Assembly (NCBI GenBank): GCA_024222395.1
Contig: JAAEPE010000881.1
Coordinates: 1-33,323, forward strand
Length of the DNA: 33,323 bases
Direction: 5' to 3'
Source: Myxococcales bacterium
Lineage (GTDB): Bacteria > Myxococcota_A > Polyangia > Haliangiales > Haliangiaceae
Shown: piece by piece, positions 17,263-27,377 of the stretch
Numbering within the stretch: position 1 is the first letter of the stretch
How the letters are laid out: the number at the start of each line of letters is the position of its first letter
Program-made: the position numbers and the translations under genes
The notes under the pieces: generated by a model
What the model was told of the DNA's origin: nothing
The model's database searches: none
What the model saw: the letters and a program-made list of their open reading frames with translations, nothing else

Positions 17263-19226
17263 TGGTCTGATCTCCTACGGTAGACACGAGCTATTGGCGC
17301 CCCCCGGGCGCGCGACTCAAACACCAGGGTGGCGTCGTTAGGAATCGGGCATTTGCGGACCAATGGCTGATACACGAGGAACCAATCTGCGTCTTTGGGG
17401 CGGTGGGCCTCGCGAACCCATAAATCCCCGCGCATCCAAGCTAGGTGCCCCGGTTCGAAGCAGCGTTTGTATACGCGGGCTCCCACAGCAGCCTCGCGAT
17501 TGAGATAGTCCAGCGCCTGGTTCATGCCCTCTCCCCACCAGGCAATCTCGAATTGTCGCTTCTTCGCAACCTCTGCCGGCCCCCCGACCTGCTCGCCGTA
17601 GTAGTCCAGATAGAACGGGCGAATGCGCAAGCAGACGACCGATAGGTAGACGCCAAGGGCCACCGATACCGTGACGAATAGGTGTCTATGCCAGGTGCGT
17701 CGGGCGAGAAAGTCGATTCCCGCAGCGCAGGCCAAGCAGAGTGCGAAGACCGAAGGCATGATGTAGCGAACGCCGTCCTGACGCACTGGCGAGAAGGTCA
17801 CCACCATGGGTATGAGAATCCATAGTGCGAGCAGCAGTGACGCGCGCTCCCGCAAAACGGCCGCTCGCACGAGCCAGAGTTTCGCAAAGACTAGGAGCCC
17901 CAGAGGTGCAGTGGCCCAGAGATAGACAAAGAAGTAGGAGCGGCCGGGGCTATCCGTCAGCACTCCGAGATAGGGCTCCGCACCATGAGGCTGCTTGAGT
18001 TTCGCCCAGCTCTCCTGCATGTGGAGGATTGGCTCGCTCCAGAGCCTGGGCCAGACTGCGACGCACGTGAGAAGCGCGACCACGGGGATGATGGCAAAGC
18101 CGAGAGCGACGGTCTTCTTGCGCTGCTCTGGCGGCGCCTTTGCGAGCAAGACCAGGCCAATAAGGGGCGCAATTAGGCCGTTAATGTAGCGAGAGAAGAC
18201 CGCCAGCCCCAGAACAATTCCGAGCGCCACAAAGCGCTTGTGCAGGTGGCAGCGGCCGGTGCTTTCGTCATGAGCTCGAAGGGCGAGCCACATCGCGAGC
18301 GCCCAGAAGAACACAGTCGGCGCCTCGTGCCCTACTACTTGCCCATGGGCAATAAGGTGGGGCGCCAAAGCTGCCACAACGCCCGCTAGCAGCCCGACGC
18401 GAAGACGGAAGAGACGATGACCAATGGGCACTAAGAGGGCACAGGCTAGTGCGACGAGAAGCGCTGAGATGGCCCGGCTCGGGCCGTAGCCATCGCTGAA
18501 CTGGGCGCCGATACCCGCGAGGTACTTCATCACCGGCGGGTGCTGATAGTTCCACCGCCAAGAGGAATCGGAGAAGTCGAGCGAGAGCAAATTGGTGATG
18601 TAGTTGCGCCCCGCCGACCAATTGACATCCTCATCCCAGGTTTGCCCTTGGTCTCCCAAGCCAATGAGGCGAACAAGGATCGCCCCTACGAAAACCAAAG
18701 CAATGCCCCGCCAAGTCTGCTTGTCGCAGGCGCGAATGCTGTCGCGACCGACAAAGGCAATACACAGAATAACACTCAGAACGATGGAGAGCGCGCACAG
18801 GCCATCGAAGAGCGATGTGCCGGGCCGCGTGAAGGCTGGCGTGGTTCCATCCGGGGCGAGGGATGAGGACGGAACATACTCGAGTGGCCCCCTTCTCCCT
18901 GGAGGATGCCAGAGGAGGCGAAACGTCCCAGCGGTCTCGACACGGACCTTGAACGAACCCGGCTGATAGACGATGCGTTCTTTCTGCTCGCCCTTCCCGC
19001 GCACGATGAGCTTGTCATCGATGAAGAGCTTGGTGTCCTCGGATGCCTCATAACCGAGCACGTAGGGACCGCCCCTGGGGAAATGCCAGCTTCCGGAGAA
19101 GTGGCGTAGCTCGCCCACATCGGTGCGAGTGAGTATCTCATGCGGCTCTGCGACGACGAGAGATCGCAACAAGAGAACGAAGGCGATGAAGGCGAGGCAA
19201 AGCCCCATGGCCCGGCGATTGTTCAC
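17259..19226 (-). CDS. GT-C membrane glycosyltransferase with PA14-like domain
   Basis: A polytopic membrane protein of the PMT/ArnT (GT39/GT83-like) type, about 655 aa. It presumably transfers a sugar from a polyprenyl-phosphate donor on the outer face of the cytoplasmic membrane. Layout: one N-terminal membrane helix, then an extracytoplasmic beta-rich domain at about 30-118 with a PA14-like [11 protein letters not shown] strand, then the multi-helix GT-C core. The acidic WDEDVNW in the first large loop (near residue 198) is the expected metal/donor-binding site. The start is GTG 19226, whose gtga overlaps the stop of the upstream glycosyltransferase; ATG 19208 is an alternative. The frame also stays open upstream inside the neighbour and should not be used. 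The TAG stop falls inside the MITE-like right end, so the last residues may differ from homologues. Substrate unknown. Confidence 0.82.
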   Translation of the reverse strand: MNNRRAMGLCLAFIAFVLLLRSLVVAEPHEILTRTDVGELRHFSGSWHFPRGGPYVLGYEASEDTKLFIDDKLIVRGKGEQKERIVYQPGSFKVRVETAGTFRLLWHPPGRRGPLEYVPSSSLAPDGTTPAFTRPGTSLFDGLCALSIVLSVILCIAFVGRDSIRACDKQTWRGIALVFVGAILVRLIGLGDQGQTWDEDVNWSAGRNYITNLLSLDFSDSSWRWNYQHPPVMKYLAGIGAQFSDGYGPSRAISALLVALACALLVPIGHRLFRLRVGLLAGVVAALAPHLIAHGQVVGHEAPTVFFWALAMWLALRAHDESTGRCHLHKRFVALGIVLGLAVFSRYINGLIAPLIGLVLLAKAPPEQRKKTVALGFAIIPVVALLTCVAVWPRLWSEPILHMQESWAKLKQPHGAEPYLGVLTDSPGRSYFFVYLWATAPLGLLVFAKLWLVRAAVLRERASLLLALWILIPMVVTFSPVRQDGVRYIMPSVFALCLACAAGIDFLARRTWHRHLFVTVSVALGVYLSVVCLRIRPFYLDYYGEQVGGPAEVAKKRQFEIAWWGEGMNQALDYLNREAAVGARVYKRCFEPGHLAWMRGDLWVREAHRPKDADWFLVYQPLVRKCPIPNDATLVFESRARGAPIARVYRRRSDH

Positions 19227-20854
19227 GGAACGATGCCCGGGCAACTCTCGCGAAATGACGCGACTCGGTCGCCTGCCACGAAGAAGGTGTAGTACTCGCC
19301 TCGCTCTCTGAGCCCGGGAACGTGCAAGGTGACTTTCTCGAACCCCTTGCTCTGCCAGAAGGTGGAGCGACAATTCATCTGCGGTTTCTTGGGGTCGTGG
19401 TGCAGGCTGTAGCAATGAAAAACGAAGTCGGGGTCGTAGGTATCTAGCAGGAGTGAGTCCGGAGCCCACTTGTTGTGACCGGCGCGCGGGCGGGTACGCG
19501 GAACCTGGTGGGCAACGACATCTGAGACGAGACCGAATACATCAATGCCCTTAGTTTGCGCGTGATACGGCTTGGCGCCAACGCCACCAAAAATGGAGAA
19601 GTCGTCGTCCACAAAACACTCGCGCATCTGCTTCCCAATGAGCTTGCGGTCGTGTGCGTAGAGGGCCAGATAAGCAGGCGTATCGATGCCGTGGTCCGAC
19701 TTCCAATTGCCCAATCGCACCGATTCGGCTGTGAGTTTGTATTGTGATCGCGCGAAGAGGAGCACTGTGATAAGCGCCAAGCCGGCTCCTACCTTGCCTG
19801 AAAGCTTCGGTGGAAGAAGCGCCGTGATGCGACGCAAGCCCAGTACGAACCCGATTGCGGCAATGACAAAGAGCGGCATCACGAAGCGATGCAGCCCCAT
19901 AAAGTCCCCCCCAACACGCATGACGTAGACCAAGTAGACAGCCGCAATGAGCAGTGCCAGGGTCCCAAAGACGAAACGCCCGGTCCTGGGCTTGGCGAGA
20001 GCAAGCCCCAAAATGGCAAGGGGCGCCGCGTAGAGTACCTTGCTGTAGGAGAGCCACTGCCACACGTAGTAGCTGCCATTGTTCTCCATCTGCTCTGCGT
20101 AGTTGGGCGCTGCCTTGCCCGCTGCTTTGACGTAGTAGGTGTTCGGGAAGAAATGGCCGTAGTACCACCAGCGCCAAGCGAACCACGGGGCCCAACAGAG
20201 GAGGAAGGCCCCGACACACGAGAGTTCGCCTCGATGCGGCACAAGACGACTATCGCGAATAGCGTTAAGCAGGAAGCGATGGCCACCGACGAGCGCGGTA
20301 ATTAGCAGACCTTCAGGACGAGCCATGGCAGCAAGTGCCAGAGAAACTCCTAAGAGGCGGTAGAAACGAGTCTCGCCATCTGCCCGCACGTAGGCGTAGA
20401 TAGCCAGGGTCACAAAGAAGGTGAACATCTGGGTCTCTAGCCCGCCAGAGGACCAACAGGCGTAGCCCGACGAGCACGCCAAGAGAGCCGGCGCCAAGTA
20501 GTCCCATGTGCTGCGCTCTTTGCAGACGTGTTCGACAAGTCGCATTGCCAAGGTCATCGTGCCGATGGCGAAGGCCGTCCCCAAGACAAGGGACATGATC
20601 TCCGGCGGCAGACCGACAATCATCAAGAGCCCGAGAAGGAAGGTCCAGAGGAAGTTGGTGTAGCCCTCGACCGGAACCTCGCCAGGGTTGAAAACCAGCT
20701 GGCCGTGCTCGGCAAAGTTGTGCGAGAAAACGAAGGAGATGTAGGCGTCGTCCGTGACGAAGTTGTACTGCAGGGAATGCCAGATGAGGACAGCGAAGGC
20801 TCCCACCAGCGGCAGGTAGCGCTTGGCGAGAACGGTTGTTGGGACTACCACCAT
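19223..20854 (-). CDS. GT-C-type membrane glycosyltransferase (DDAYISF type)
   Basis: A 543-aa polytopic membrane protein with the pattern [11 protein letters not shown]...LVFNPGE...[10 protein letters not shown]. This is characteristic of bacterial GT-C enzymes distantly related to arabinofuranosyl/mannosyltransferases. Asp35-Asp36 in the first periplasmic loop are the likely catalytic/metal residues. About ten membrane helices are followed by a soluble C-terminal part (from about residue 400, [20 protein letters not shown] onward). ATG 20854 is preferred; the same frame opens further upstream with a TTG at 20908 and a GTG at 20899, but that N-terminal extension is Arg/Ser-rich. First gene of a two-gene unit: its TGA overlaps the GTG start of the next glycosyltransferase by 4 nt. 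Sugar and acceptor unknown. Confidence 0.82.
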   Translation of the reverse strand: MVVVPTTVLAKRYLPLVGAFAVLIWHSLQYNFVTDDAYISFVFSHNFAEHGQLVFNPGEVPVEGYTNFLWTFLLGLLMIVGLPPEIMSLVLGTAFAIGTMTLAMRLVEHVCKERSTWDYLAPALLACSSGYACWSSGGLETQMFTFFVTLAIYAYVRADGETRFYRLLGVSLALAAMARPEGLLITALVGGHRFLLNAIRDSRLVPHRGELSCVGAFLLCWAPWFAWRWWYYGHFFPNTYYVKAAGKAAPNYAEQMENNGSYYVWQWLSYSKVLYAAPLAILGLALAKPRTGRFVFGTLALLIAAVYLVYVMRVGGDFMGLHRFVMPLFVIAAIGFVLGLRRITALLPPKLSGKVGAGLALITVLLFARSQYKLTAESVRLGNWKSDHGIDTPAYLALYAHDRKLIGKQMRECFVDDDFSIFGGVGAKPYHAQTKGIDVFGLVSDVVAHQVPRTRPRAGHNKWAPDSLLLDTYDPDFVFHCYSLHHDPKKPQMNCRSTFWQSKGFEKVTLHVPGLRERGEYYTFFVAGDRVASFRESCPGIVP

Positions 20855-20972
20855 CGGCCTCGCACTGTTAGCACGAGAGCGGCCGGGCAGGAACTTCACT
20901 GTGCGCAATTGCCGTCACCATCTAGCCGGCCGGTCCCCAGAACGCTTGTGTCTTTCTTTAGAAAACACGAAC

Positions 20973-21085
20973 CCGCTTCCGAAGGAAGCGGCATACGGAG
21001 CGTTTGCGGCGCCAAACGCTCTAGGAATCTGGTGCAACTTCGGCGTTCTGCTTCGCGGACGCCGAAGTTGCACCAGATTCCTAGA
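20973..21085. promoter_or_regulatory. Three consecutive stem-loops in a divergent promoter spacer
   Basis: The 273-bp spacer between the glycosyltransferase pair and the sulfatase pair holds three perfect hairpins. A: 8-bp stem 20973-20980/20984-20991 with a gaa loop. B: 8-bp stem 20999-21006/21013-21020. C: 27-bp perfect stem 21020-21046/21059-21085 with a 12-nt loop. On the minus strand, hairpin A is followed by gttcgtgttttct, so it could be a weak intrinsic terminator or attenuator ahead of the glycosyltransferase at 20854. Hairpin C has no T run. Function unknown: transcript barrier, leader structure or small mobile palindrome are all possible. Confidence 0.6.
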
Positions 21086-21127
21086 AGCATTGACTTGCAA
21101 GGCTTGCCGGTTAGGCTCGCCCCCGCG

Positions 21128-24100
21128 ATGTCCAACTCGTCCAACGCGATACTTAGCGGCGCCCTTGCGGGTGCGGTCTCGGGTGTTGCGATAGGCCTCA
21201 TCGACGGGCTCTGGAGCTTCGGCGTCATCGACCAATACCTACCGGGTTTTCTCGGCAAGCTGGGACTCTTACTGCACCTCTCGCTCAGCTATGCACTGGC
21301 CATGGGCCTAGGCGGAGCGGCGCTTGGTTTGTTGGGCTTCACACTCTCCAAAACCGCTGCACCGGGAATCCTCTCCGCACTGCGCCGTGGCAACTCTGGG
21401 GCATTTGCAGCATCACTGCCCTTGGCCATCGCAGCCCCCCCTATCACCGCTCTCGCGAGCGTCGGGGCCTACCTCGTCGCGAGCCAGAATCTTGTGGCGC
21501 GCAAGCACCCAGGTTTGGTCACCGCCGTATCCATGGGGCTCGCCCTTCTGGCCCTGGCCGGTGCCGTGATTGTCACTTTGCTGGCTGGAGCCCTCGTCGA
21601 TAGGGCTATAGGCAAACGTTTGGCACGAAGCCCAGAGTCTTGGGGCAAGCCACTGCTGGTCGGAGCCGCCATCTCTCTCGCATCCGCAGCTATTGTCTAC
21701 GTTGTCTTTCGAGGGGGCATCAGCGCTCGGCCCATCGCTCAGATGTGGCTGGCCCTGCCAGCGGCACTCTCGCCGCTAGCCATTTGCGCGGGCCTGCCCG
21801 TCGTACTAGCGCGAATCGATGGCGAGCGAATTCGAGAATTGGCCTTGCCGCTAGTGGCCTCAGCCCTGCCCCTGGTTGCCATTGCCCTCGCGGCTGCGTT
21901 CAAGCTGGCCATCCGCAGTGCTGGTGGTGCCCCTGCCCTTGTCATTGCCCAAGCCATGTCGCTAGCCGTCATTGCCACCTCTCTTGCATTCGTCCTCAGT
22001 GTTTTTCTGGCACGTCTTCTCGAAAGGCCCCTGCGAAAACTCGCCTCCCCAAGCGCACCCGCACTCGCAGCGATGCTCATGATAGGCATCGCGGGTGCGA
22101 CCCTCGCTTGCCTCTGGTGGAAGACGCTCGCACTGCTGCCCCTGCGCCCATTCATTGTTGGCACCCTCCTGCTCGCCGCCTCTCATGTGCTCAAGAGTCC
22201 GTTTTCTGCTGTCGCAAACCGCGTCCCAGTGTGGGCGGGTTTGCTGGCTATCCCCCTAACGTTTGGGGGAGTCGTCCTGAGTGGAAGCCCCGAGTCGGTG
22301 CAGAAGGCCCAACGCATGCATGCGGGGCTCAGCGAACCGCTCGCCCGGGTGTACCGACGTATTGGCGACTGGGATCGAGATGGTTCAAGCCGCTGGCTGG
22401 GTGGCGGAGACTGTGACGATAGCAATCCCGACGTTCACCCCCGAGCCGATGAGATTCCCTTCGATGGCATCGATAACAATTGTCTGCGAGGTGATGTTAC
22501 CGAGCGCAGTGCGGAGGCCACTCACTTCGCCGCAGTGCCCGCGAATCTACCGGCCGACTTCAACGTACTTCTTCTCACAATCGATACCATCCGAGCCGAC
22601 CACCTCGGCGCGTACGGATACGAGCGCGACACAACGCCAAATCTCGATGCGCTAGCTGCCGACGGCACGCTCTTTCGGAACGCCTGGGCACACGCACCCT
22701 CGACGCGATACTCCATCCCGGCGCTACTCACGGGGCGCCACCCACTCAACGTGCGCTACCGAGATATCCCAGGCCAATGGCCCGGCCTAGATGAGGCAAA
22801 CACAACAATCGCGGAGATCATGCAAGAGCGCGGCATGCGCACCGGCGCCATACTCAACTACTGGTACTTCGATGCACATCGCAAGATGAACCAAGGATTT
22901 GACGACTATGACAACACAAATAGACGCCTGCACAAGGCAGTGCGAGGCAAGGGGCCGGCCAAGACCAGTGGCTCCTCGTCCCGTGAGCAGAGTGATAAGG
23001 CCATCGCGTACATGGGCAAACACGCAAGCGAGCGTTTCTTTCTCTGGGTGCACTACTACGACCCTCACTACGACTACGAGAAACACCCTGGAACCCCCGA
23101 ATTCGGCAGTCGTGACATCGACGCCTACGATCACGAAATCGCCTACACCGACAAACACATAGGTCGAGTCATTGATGATCTCAAAGCCAAGGGGCTCTAC
23201 GAGAAGACCGTCATTGTGGTAACTGGCGACCACGGTGAGGGCTTTGGCGAGCACGGCATCGATTTGCACGGCTACCACCTCTACGCCGCACAGACCAAGG
23301 TGCCCTTCTTGGTCCGAGTGCCGGGAACAGCGCCTAGTGTGCTTAGCATGCCCGCATCTCACGTCGACATTCTTCCAACCCTGGCAAATCTCGCGGGTGC
23401 TCCCAGCTCCACCGAAATGCTCGGCCGCTCCCTCCTGGGAGTTGTGACGGGGGAAGAAGACCAAGCACAAGAGCGCTACGTCTTCCAGCAACTGAGCTAC
23501 GAGAACAACAACGAGTATCGGGGGGCAATCAGCAGCAAGTGCCACGTGCTCTACAACGTCTCCCCCAGTCGTAGCTGGGAACTCTACCGAGTCGACATCG
23601 ATCCCATGGAGACTCGGGACATCATCAATACTCCAGGAGAGTGCGCCGGCGCACGAGAGGCTCTGGAGACCTGGTACGACTACTCGGAAATCCCCGAAGG
23701 CGCGATCGAAGCTCTCCTTAGCTCTGTGCCCGAGATCGAAACTCCGATCTCCGTGAAGTTCGGCAAGGCGATCTCGCTCTTGCAGATACGACTCCCGAAG
23801 ACCTTGAGACGAGGCCAAGCGGCTTCGATGGAATTGACTTGGAATGCAGGAGCAAGGCCACCAAAGGGCTGGAAGGTCTTTGCCCACTTCGAGAAGGCCC
23901 CCGGCCAGCCCTCCAAACATGGTCGATTCACCAGTGATCACAAGCCACCTCGCCCCTTCTCTTGGTGGAGCAAGGGGCAGTACATTCGCTATGGTCAGCC
24001 CGTGACCTGCGCGAGAAGTCAGTCTCTGGGCCGCTACAATCTGTGGTTCGGTATCTACCGGGGCAACGAGCGCATGCCAGTTCGCGCTGAAGGCTTCGAA

Positions 24101-24148
24101 GTTGTCGACAACCGGGTGAACCTCGCGACTATCGAGGTCGTCAAGTGA
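21128..24148 (+). CDS. Membrane-anchored sulfatase-superfamily hydrolase/transferase with MopE motif
   Basis: A 1006-aa protein with three parts. Residues 1-410 are a polytopic hydrophobic region. Around 413-455 is a MopE-type metal-binding motif (DWDRDGS, GGDCDDSNPDVHPRADEIP, DGIDNNC). From about 478 comes an alkaline-phosphatase-fold sulfatase domain: TIDTIRADHLGAYGY metal site, APSTRYSIPALLTGR nucleophile region and TGDHGEGFGEHG metal site. The nucleophile position aligns with Thr526, not the Cys/Ser that becomes formylglycine in true sulfatases. This is as in LTA-synthase or phosphoethanolamine-transferase relatives, so phosphotransfer or phosphohydrolysis is as likely as sulfate removal. 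The last ~190 residues form a beta-rich module. The frame is open further upstream, but ATG 21128 starts the conserved protein; the upstream codons run through the hairpins. The stop overlaps the next gene by GTGA. Confidence 0.85.
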   Translation: MSNSSNAILSGALAGAVSGVAIGLIDGLWSFGVIDQYLPGFLGKLGLLLHLSLSYALAMGLGGAALGLLGFTLSKTAAPGILSALRRGNSGAFAASLPLAIAAPPITALASVGAYLVASQNLVARKHPGLVTAVSMGLALLALAGAVIVTLLAGALVDRAIGKRLARSPESWGKPLLVGAAISLASAAIVYVVFRGGISARPIAQMWLALPAALSPLAICAGLPVVLARIDGERIRELALPLVASALPLVAIALAAAFKLAIRSAGGAPALVIAQAMSLAVIATSLAFVLSVFLARLLERPLRKLASPSAPALAAMLMIGIAGATLACLWWKTLALLPLRPFIVGTLLLAASHVLKSPFSAVANRVPVWAGLLAIPLTFGGVVLSGSPESVQKAQRMHAGLSEPLARVYRRIGDWDRDGSSRWLGGGDCDDSNPDVHPRADEIPFDGIDNNCLRGDVTERSAEATHFAAVPANLPADFNVLLLTIDTIRADHLGAYGYERDTTPNLDALAADGTLFRNAWAHAPSTRYSIPALLTGRHPLNVRYRDIPGQWPGLDEANTTIAEIMQERGMRTGAILNYWYFDAHRKMNQGFDDYDNTNRRLHKAVRGKGPAKTSGSSSREQSDKAIAYMGKHASERFFLWVHYYDPHYDYEKHPGTPEFGSRDIDAYDHEIAYTDKHIGRVIDDLKAKGLYEKTVIVVTGDHGEGFGEHGIDLHGYHLYAAQTKVPFLVRVPGTAPSVLSMPASHVDILPTLANLAGAPSSTEMLGRSLLGVVTGEEDQAQERYVFQQLSYENNNEYRGAISSKCHVLYNVSPSRSWELYRVDIDPMETRDIINTPGECAGAREALETWYDYSEIPEGAIEALLSSVPEIETPISVKFGKAISLLQIRLPKTLRRGQAASMELTWNAGARPPKGWKVFAHFEKAPGQPSKHGRFTSDHKPPRPFSWWSKGQYIRYGQPVTCARSQSLGRYNLWFGIYRGNERMPVRAEGFEVVDNRVNLATIEVVK

Positions 24149-26244
24149 GTTCTGGCGGCACCAATAGTGCTTCAATCTCAGGCCCTCGCTCTGGCGCCCA
24201 AGAAGCCCAGACGCCGCCACTCTCGGGCTGGGCACGCATTGGGCTCTGGCTACTGCTCGTCCCTGGCCTAGGCCAACTGCTGCTCCTGTGCATCGCCATG
24301 TTCAGCCGAATTGGCTATCCGTACGACCTTGAGTGGATGGAAGGCGGTCTACTTACCCACGCTCAGCGCGTCGCCGACGGCACTGGCATCTATGTCGAGC
24401 CTTCCGTCGACTTCATTCCCTATCTCTACACGCCTCTCTACCCCGGCATCATCGGCATGCTCAGCCCGCTATTCGGCATCAGCTACTGGGTCGGGCGGGC
24501 GCTCTCCATTGCCTCCACCCTGGGGCTGTGCATACTCCTCGTGCTCATGGTGCGCAGGGAGTCGGACGCGAGCACCAAGAAGCTCACCTACGTTGGCGGA
24601 GTCACAGCCATTGGCTTCTTTGCTGCGACATATCCGTGGGTAGAGGGTTGGTACGACTTGGTGCGAGCCGACTCACTCTTCATGCTTATGATCATCGGCG
24701 GCCTTTGGGGGGTTCGCAACTGGTCTAGAACCCCTGGTATGGAGGGCGTTGCACGGCTCGCATGTGCAGCCTCGCTCTTGGGGCTTTCCTTCTTTGCAAA
24801 GCAAACCGGCGTGTTCTTCGTCGCCACCGGTGGATTCCTGGTCTTGGTCCTCAATTGGCGTCGAGTGCCAATCTACATCGCGGTAACCGGCCTCTTGGGG
24901 CTGGGCGGCACCTGGCTCCTCAACAAGATGAGCGCAAAGTGGTTTTGGGTCTACATCTACGAGACGCATCAACACCACGACTTCAACATGGACCGGTTCT
25001 ACAAGAGCTTTGGAAACATGCTCTGGCACTTCCCGGTAATGACCATCGTCATCGCCATCGGAATTTTTCTGACATTAGCAACTCTGATTGGCAGGCGCAG
25101 AGTACCGGCTGCTGCGCGCGGGCTAGCTCTCTGGACACCGGTCTTTGCCGTTGCCGTACTGGTTGGTGCAATAGGATGGGGCACCGAGTTCGCACACTTC
25201 AATGCCTACATTCCGGCCATGCTTTTCGGCGCACTGTGTGCAGGTCTCGCGATTCCGTGCATAGCCGGTTGCATTGCGCTCTGGCTGCCAGCGGATGCTC
25301 CCTCTCCCTGGCTTCAGCGAGCGGGAATGCTCGCGGCTCTCGCACTTGCCGTGCAACTCGGTCTCGCATCGTGGAGCCCAGCGAAATTCATCCCCTCGGA
25401 GAAGGAGTATCAAGCAGGACACCAGCTCATTCACACCCTGCGAGAAGTGGAAGGCGATGTCTTCATCCCCTACCACCCGTGGTACGCGCGACTCGCAGGC
25501 AAAGACACCAAGGTGCACCTCATGGGTCTGCGGGACATGAGCACTGGCAAGGTCTGGGAGATTCGCGGGCTCCAAGAGGCACTCACAAGCCACGCATTCG
25601 GCGCTATCGTATTCGACAATCGGCCGGTAGGACCGGAGCTTCGCGCCATGCAGCGCAACTACCGCATGGACGACTACCTACCCGCATCTGCATCGCCCCA
25701 CGTATTCACAGGCGCCGGCGCAGTTTGGAACAAAGCCGTCAGCACTCTGGTGCCCCGGTCAATCTGGGTTCCCAACCGCCCGCTCGAAGTGCCAGCGGGC
25801 ACCCGGGTCTTGTGGAATTTCGAGGACGGCAAAGCCGCTGGCTGGACAAGTGAAGGCGGCAAGGAACCAACAGCATGGGGGCGAAGAGCGGTCTCGCGCC
25901 CTCTCGCCAAGCAAGGGCCAGTTCGCCGCTACGGCGGGCGCTATTACCTCAGCAGCTTCCACGGCGGAGATGCAGCCAAAGGCACGCTGCGTTCACCGCC
26001 CTTTGTCATCGACAGTTCCAGCCTGAGCTTTCGCATCTCTGGCGGCAGCTCAGAAAACCTCCGAGTAGAATTGCACGTAGACTCCCAAGTCCTCAAGTCC
26101 GTCACCGGCGACAATAGTGAGCGCATGCAGGACATAACGTGGAACCTCGCGGCGGCAGAAGGCAAGACAGCCACCATAGTTCTCATCGACGACGAGAGCG
26201 GCTCGTGGGGCCATCTCAACGTCGATGAGTTCTGGATTCACTAG
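24145..26244 (+). CDS. GT-C-type membrane glycosyltransferase with C-terminal beta-sandwich
   Basis: A 699-aa polytopic membrane protein. After a short Ser/Pro-rich cytoplasmic tail and one helix comes DLEWMEGG in the first periplasmic loop, then YLYTPLYPGIIG, a typical PMT-2/GT-C loop pattern; about ten helices follow. The region to about residue 550 is soluble. Residues 552-699 form a separate module (LWNFEDGKAAGWTSEGG, GTLRSPPFVIDSSSLSFRIS, VELHVDSQV, ESGSWGHLNVDEFWI). It resembles the glycan-binding beta-sandwich attached to some GH32-like enzymes. The GTG start overlaps the TGA of the preceding sulfatase-like gene by 4 nt, so the two are translationally coupled and probably act on the same envelope glycan. 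Exact substrate unknown. Confidence 0.8.
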   Translation: MSSGGTNSASISGPRSGAQEAQTPPLSGWARIGLWLLLVPGLGQLLLLCIAMFSRIGYPYDLEWMEGGLLTHAQRVADGTGIYVEPSVDFIPYLYTPLYPGIIGMLSPLFGISYWVGRALSIASTLGLCILLVLMVRRESDASTKKLTYVGGVTAIGFFAATYPWVEGWYDLVRADSLFMLMIIGGLWGVRNWSRTPGMEGVARLACAASLLGLSFFAKQTGVFFVATGGFLVLVLNWRRVPIYIAVTGLLGLGGTWLLNKMSAKWFWVYIYETHQHHDFNMDRFYKSFGNMLWHFPVMTIVIAIGIFLTLATLIGRRRVPAAARGLALWTPVFAVAVLVGAIGWGTEFAHFNAYIPAMLFGALCAGLAIPCIAGCIALWLPADAPSPWLQRAGMLAALALAVQLGLASWSPAKFIPSEKEYQAGHQLIHTLREVEGDVFIPYHPWYARLAGKDTKVHLMGLRDMSTGKVWEIRGLQEALTSHAFGAIVFDNRPVGPELRAMQRNYRMDDYLPASASPHVFTGAGAVWNKAVSTLVPRSIWVPNRPLEVPAGTRVLWNFEDGKAAGWTSEGGKEPTAWGRRAVSRPLAKQGPVRRYGGRYYLSSFHGGDAAKGTLRSPPFVIDSSSLSFRISGGSSENLRVELHVDSQVLKSVTGDNSERMQDITWNLAAAEGKTATIVLIDDESGSWGHLNVDEFWIH

Positions 26245-26389
26245 CCGAGGTGACCACGCGCAGCCTTGTCACTGACGACGGTTGGCTTGATGTGCATCGT
26301 TCTCTGACTTGATCGCATTTCCCGTACGCAGCTTAGGCGCGGCATCTCTCCACTGAGGAGCAACCCTCGCGGGCATTCCAACGGATGCT

Positions 26390-27367
26390 CTATGCTTCAG
26401 GGCCGACGTTGACAACAACGTGTTCTTCAGTCGGAGCTTCGATGATCACGGGTGGCCGACCTATCGCTTCCACCTTGATGCTCTCGACTCGGGAGGCTGC
26501 TCCAAGACCAAAAATGGCGGTACTAGGATTCACAGAGGAATAGCCCGAGCCAACTTCCAGTGACTGAGTCTGCGAACCACACGTGTCCATAGTGATCGTG
26601 ACATGCGCCCCGGGGGCCAGGTGGGGGGGAACTACGTCGATTTTGATCCTCTTGCAGGGCGTATCGGTATCATTGCGTAGTATCTGGAGAGGCGCAGGGT
26701 CTGCGATGAATGCGCCATCGCCGCGGCGAGCTACCACGATGTCGATATCACCGTCGTTGTCGATGTCGCCATAGGCCGATCCGCGACCATCGACGTCCAG
26801 TAGTCTGAAGGTCAATTCGTTGACGATTTCGAAGCCTTTGAACGTTCTTTGCCAGAAGACTTCTTCCACGGTGACGTGGGTGACCATGTGAACGTCGTTG
26901 TCGCCATCCAAGTCAAAGTCGAAAATGCCCGACCCCCAAGCGAACATTGTTTCGGACCCCAAGGAACTATCGAAGACAGAGAGCCCAAGTTTGCGCCCCT
27001 TGTTTTCGAATGTCAGGTCGCCGCGATTTATGAATACTGCATTCCCGATGGACTCGTCGCCATTCGTGCTATCTGAAACCAACAGATCAATGAGGCCATC
27101 GTTGTCAATGTCGCCGGCGCTCGCGGCCATGGCGGAAATGGAACTCTTGTCGGTGCCGATTTCCGCAGCGATATCGGTAAAAGTACCGTCCCCATTGTTG
27201 CGATACAGGCAGTCATAAAAAAGGTCGTTGCCAACGTAGATGTCTAGATCTCCGTCTCTATCGAGGTCGACCAAGAGAGTGGCGAGGGTTGCCCACCCGT
27301 AACACTGGGCCTGGCCAGCGAGCTCGGTGAACACGCCCGCGCCATCATTTAGCTCCGCGCGGTTCAT
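26390..27367 (-). pseudogene. FG-GAP/VCBS repeat protein with UnbV/ASPIC end, 5'-truncated
   Basis: About 325 residues of a beta-propeller protein. FG-GAP/VCBS calcium-binding motifs are visible (DLDRDGDLDIYVGND, DIDNDGLIDLLVSD, DFDLDGDNDVHMV, DIDNDGDIDIVVARR). A C-terminal UnbV/ASPIC-like region follows (GSGYSSVNPSTAIFGLGAAS, then VESIKVEAIG). Family members normally begin with a signal peptide and several more repeats. Here the first Met (27367) falls in mid-repeat (AELNDGAGVF) only 11 nt after the stop of the upstream lipase gene, so the 5' half is missing. The frame stays open to 27550, but that part runs over the lipase 3' end and looks non-homologous (Arg/Ser-rich). It could still be translated by coupling, but without export signals it is probably a remnant. 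Confidence 0.7.
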
Positions 27368-27377
27368 GTCCCCCGCT

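Noticed and set aside
19227..19469. N-terminal extension of the PA14-like glycosyltransferase
   Set aside because: It overlaps the 3' end of the upstream glycosyltransferase for over 240 bp in another frame and is Arg-rich; the GTGA overlap start is preferred.
20528..21127. N-terminal 200-codon extension of the sulfatase-like frame
   Set aside because: It runs antisense to the glycosyltransferase and through the hairpin array; protein-like, hydrophobic sequence starts only at the ATG at 21128.
22787..24235. Minus-strand open frame of 482 codons opposite the sulfatase-like gene
   Set aside because: The opposite strand has metal-site and nucleophile motifs; this frame is Val/His-rich shadow sequence with no fold signature.
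26245..26389. Terminator between convergent genes
   Set aside because: No stable stem followed by a T run could be found on either strand.
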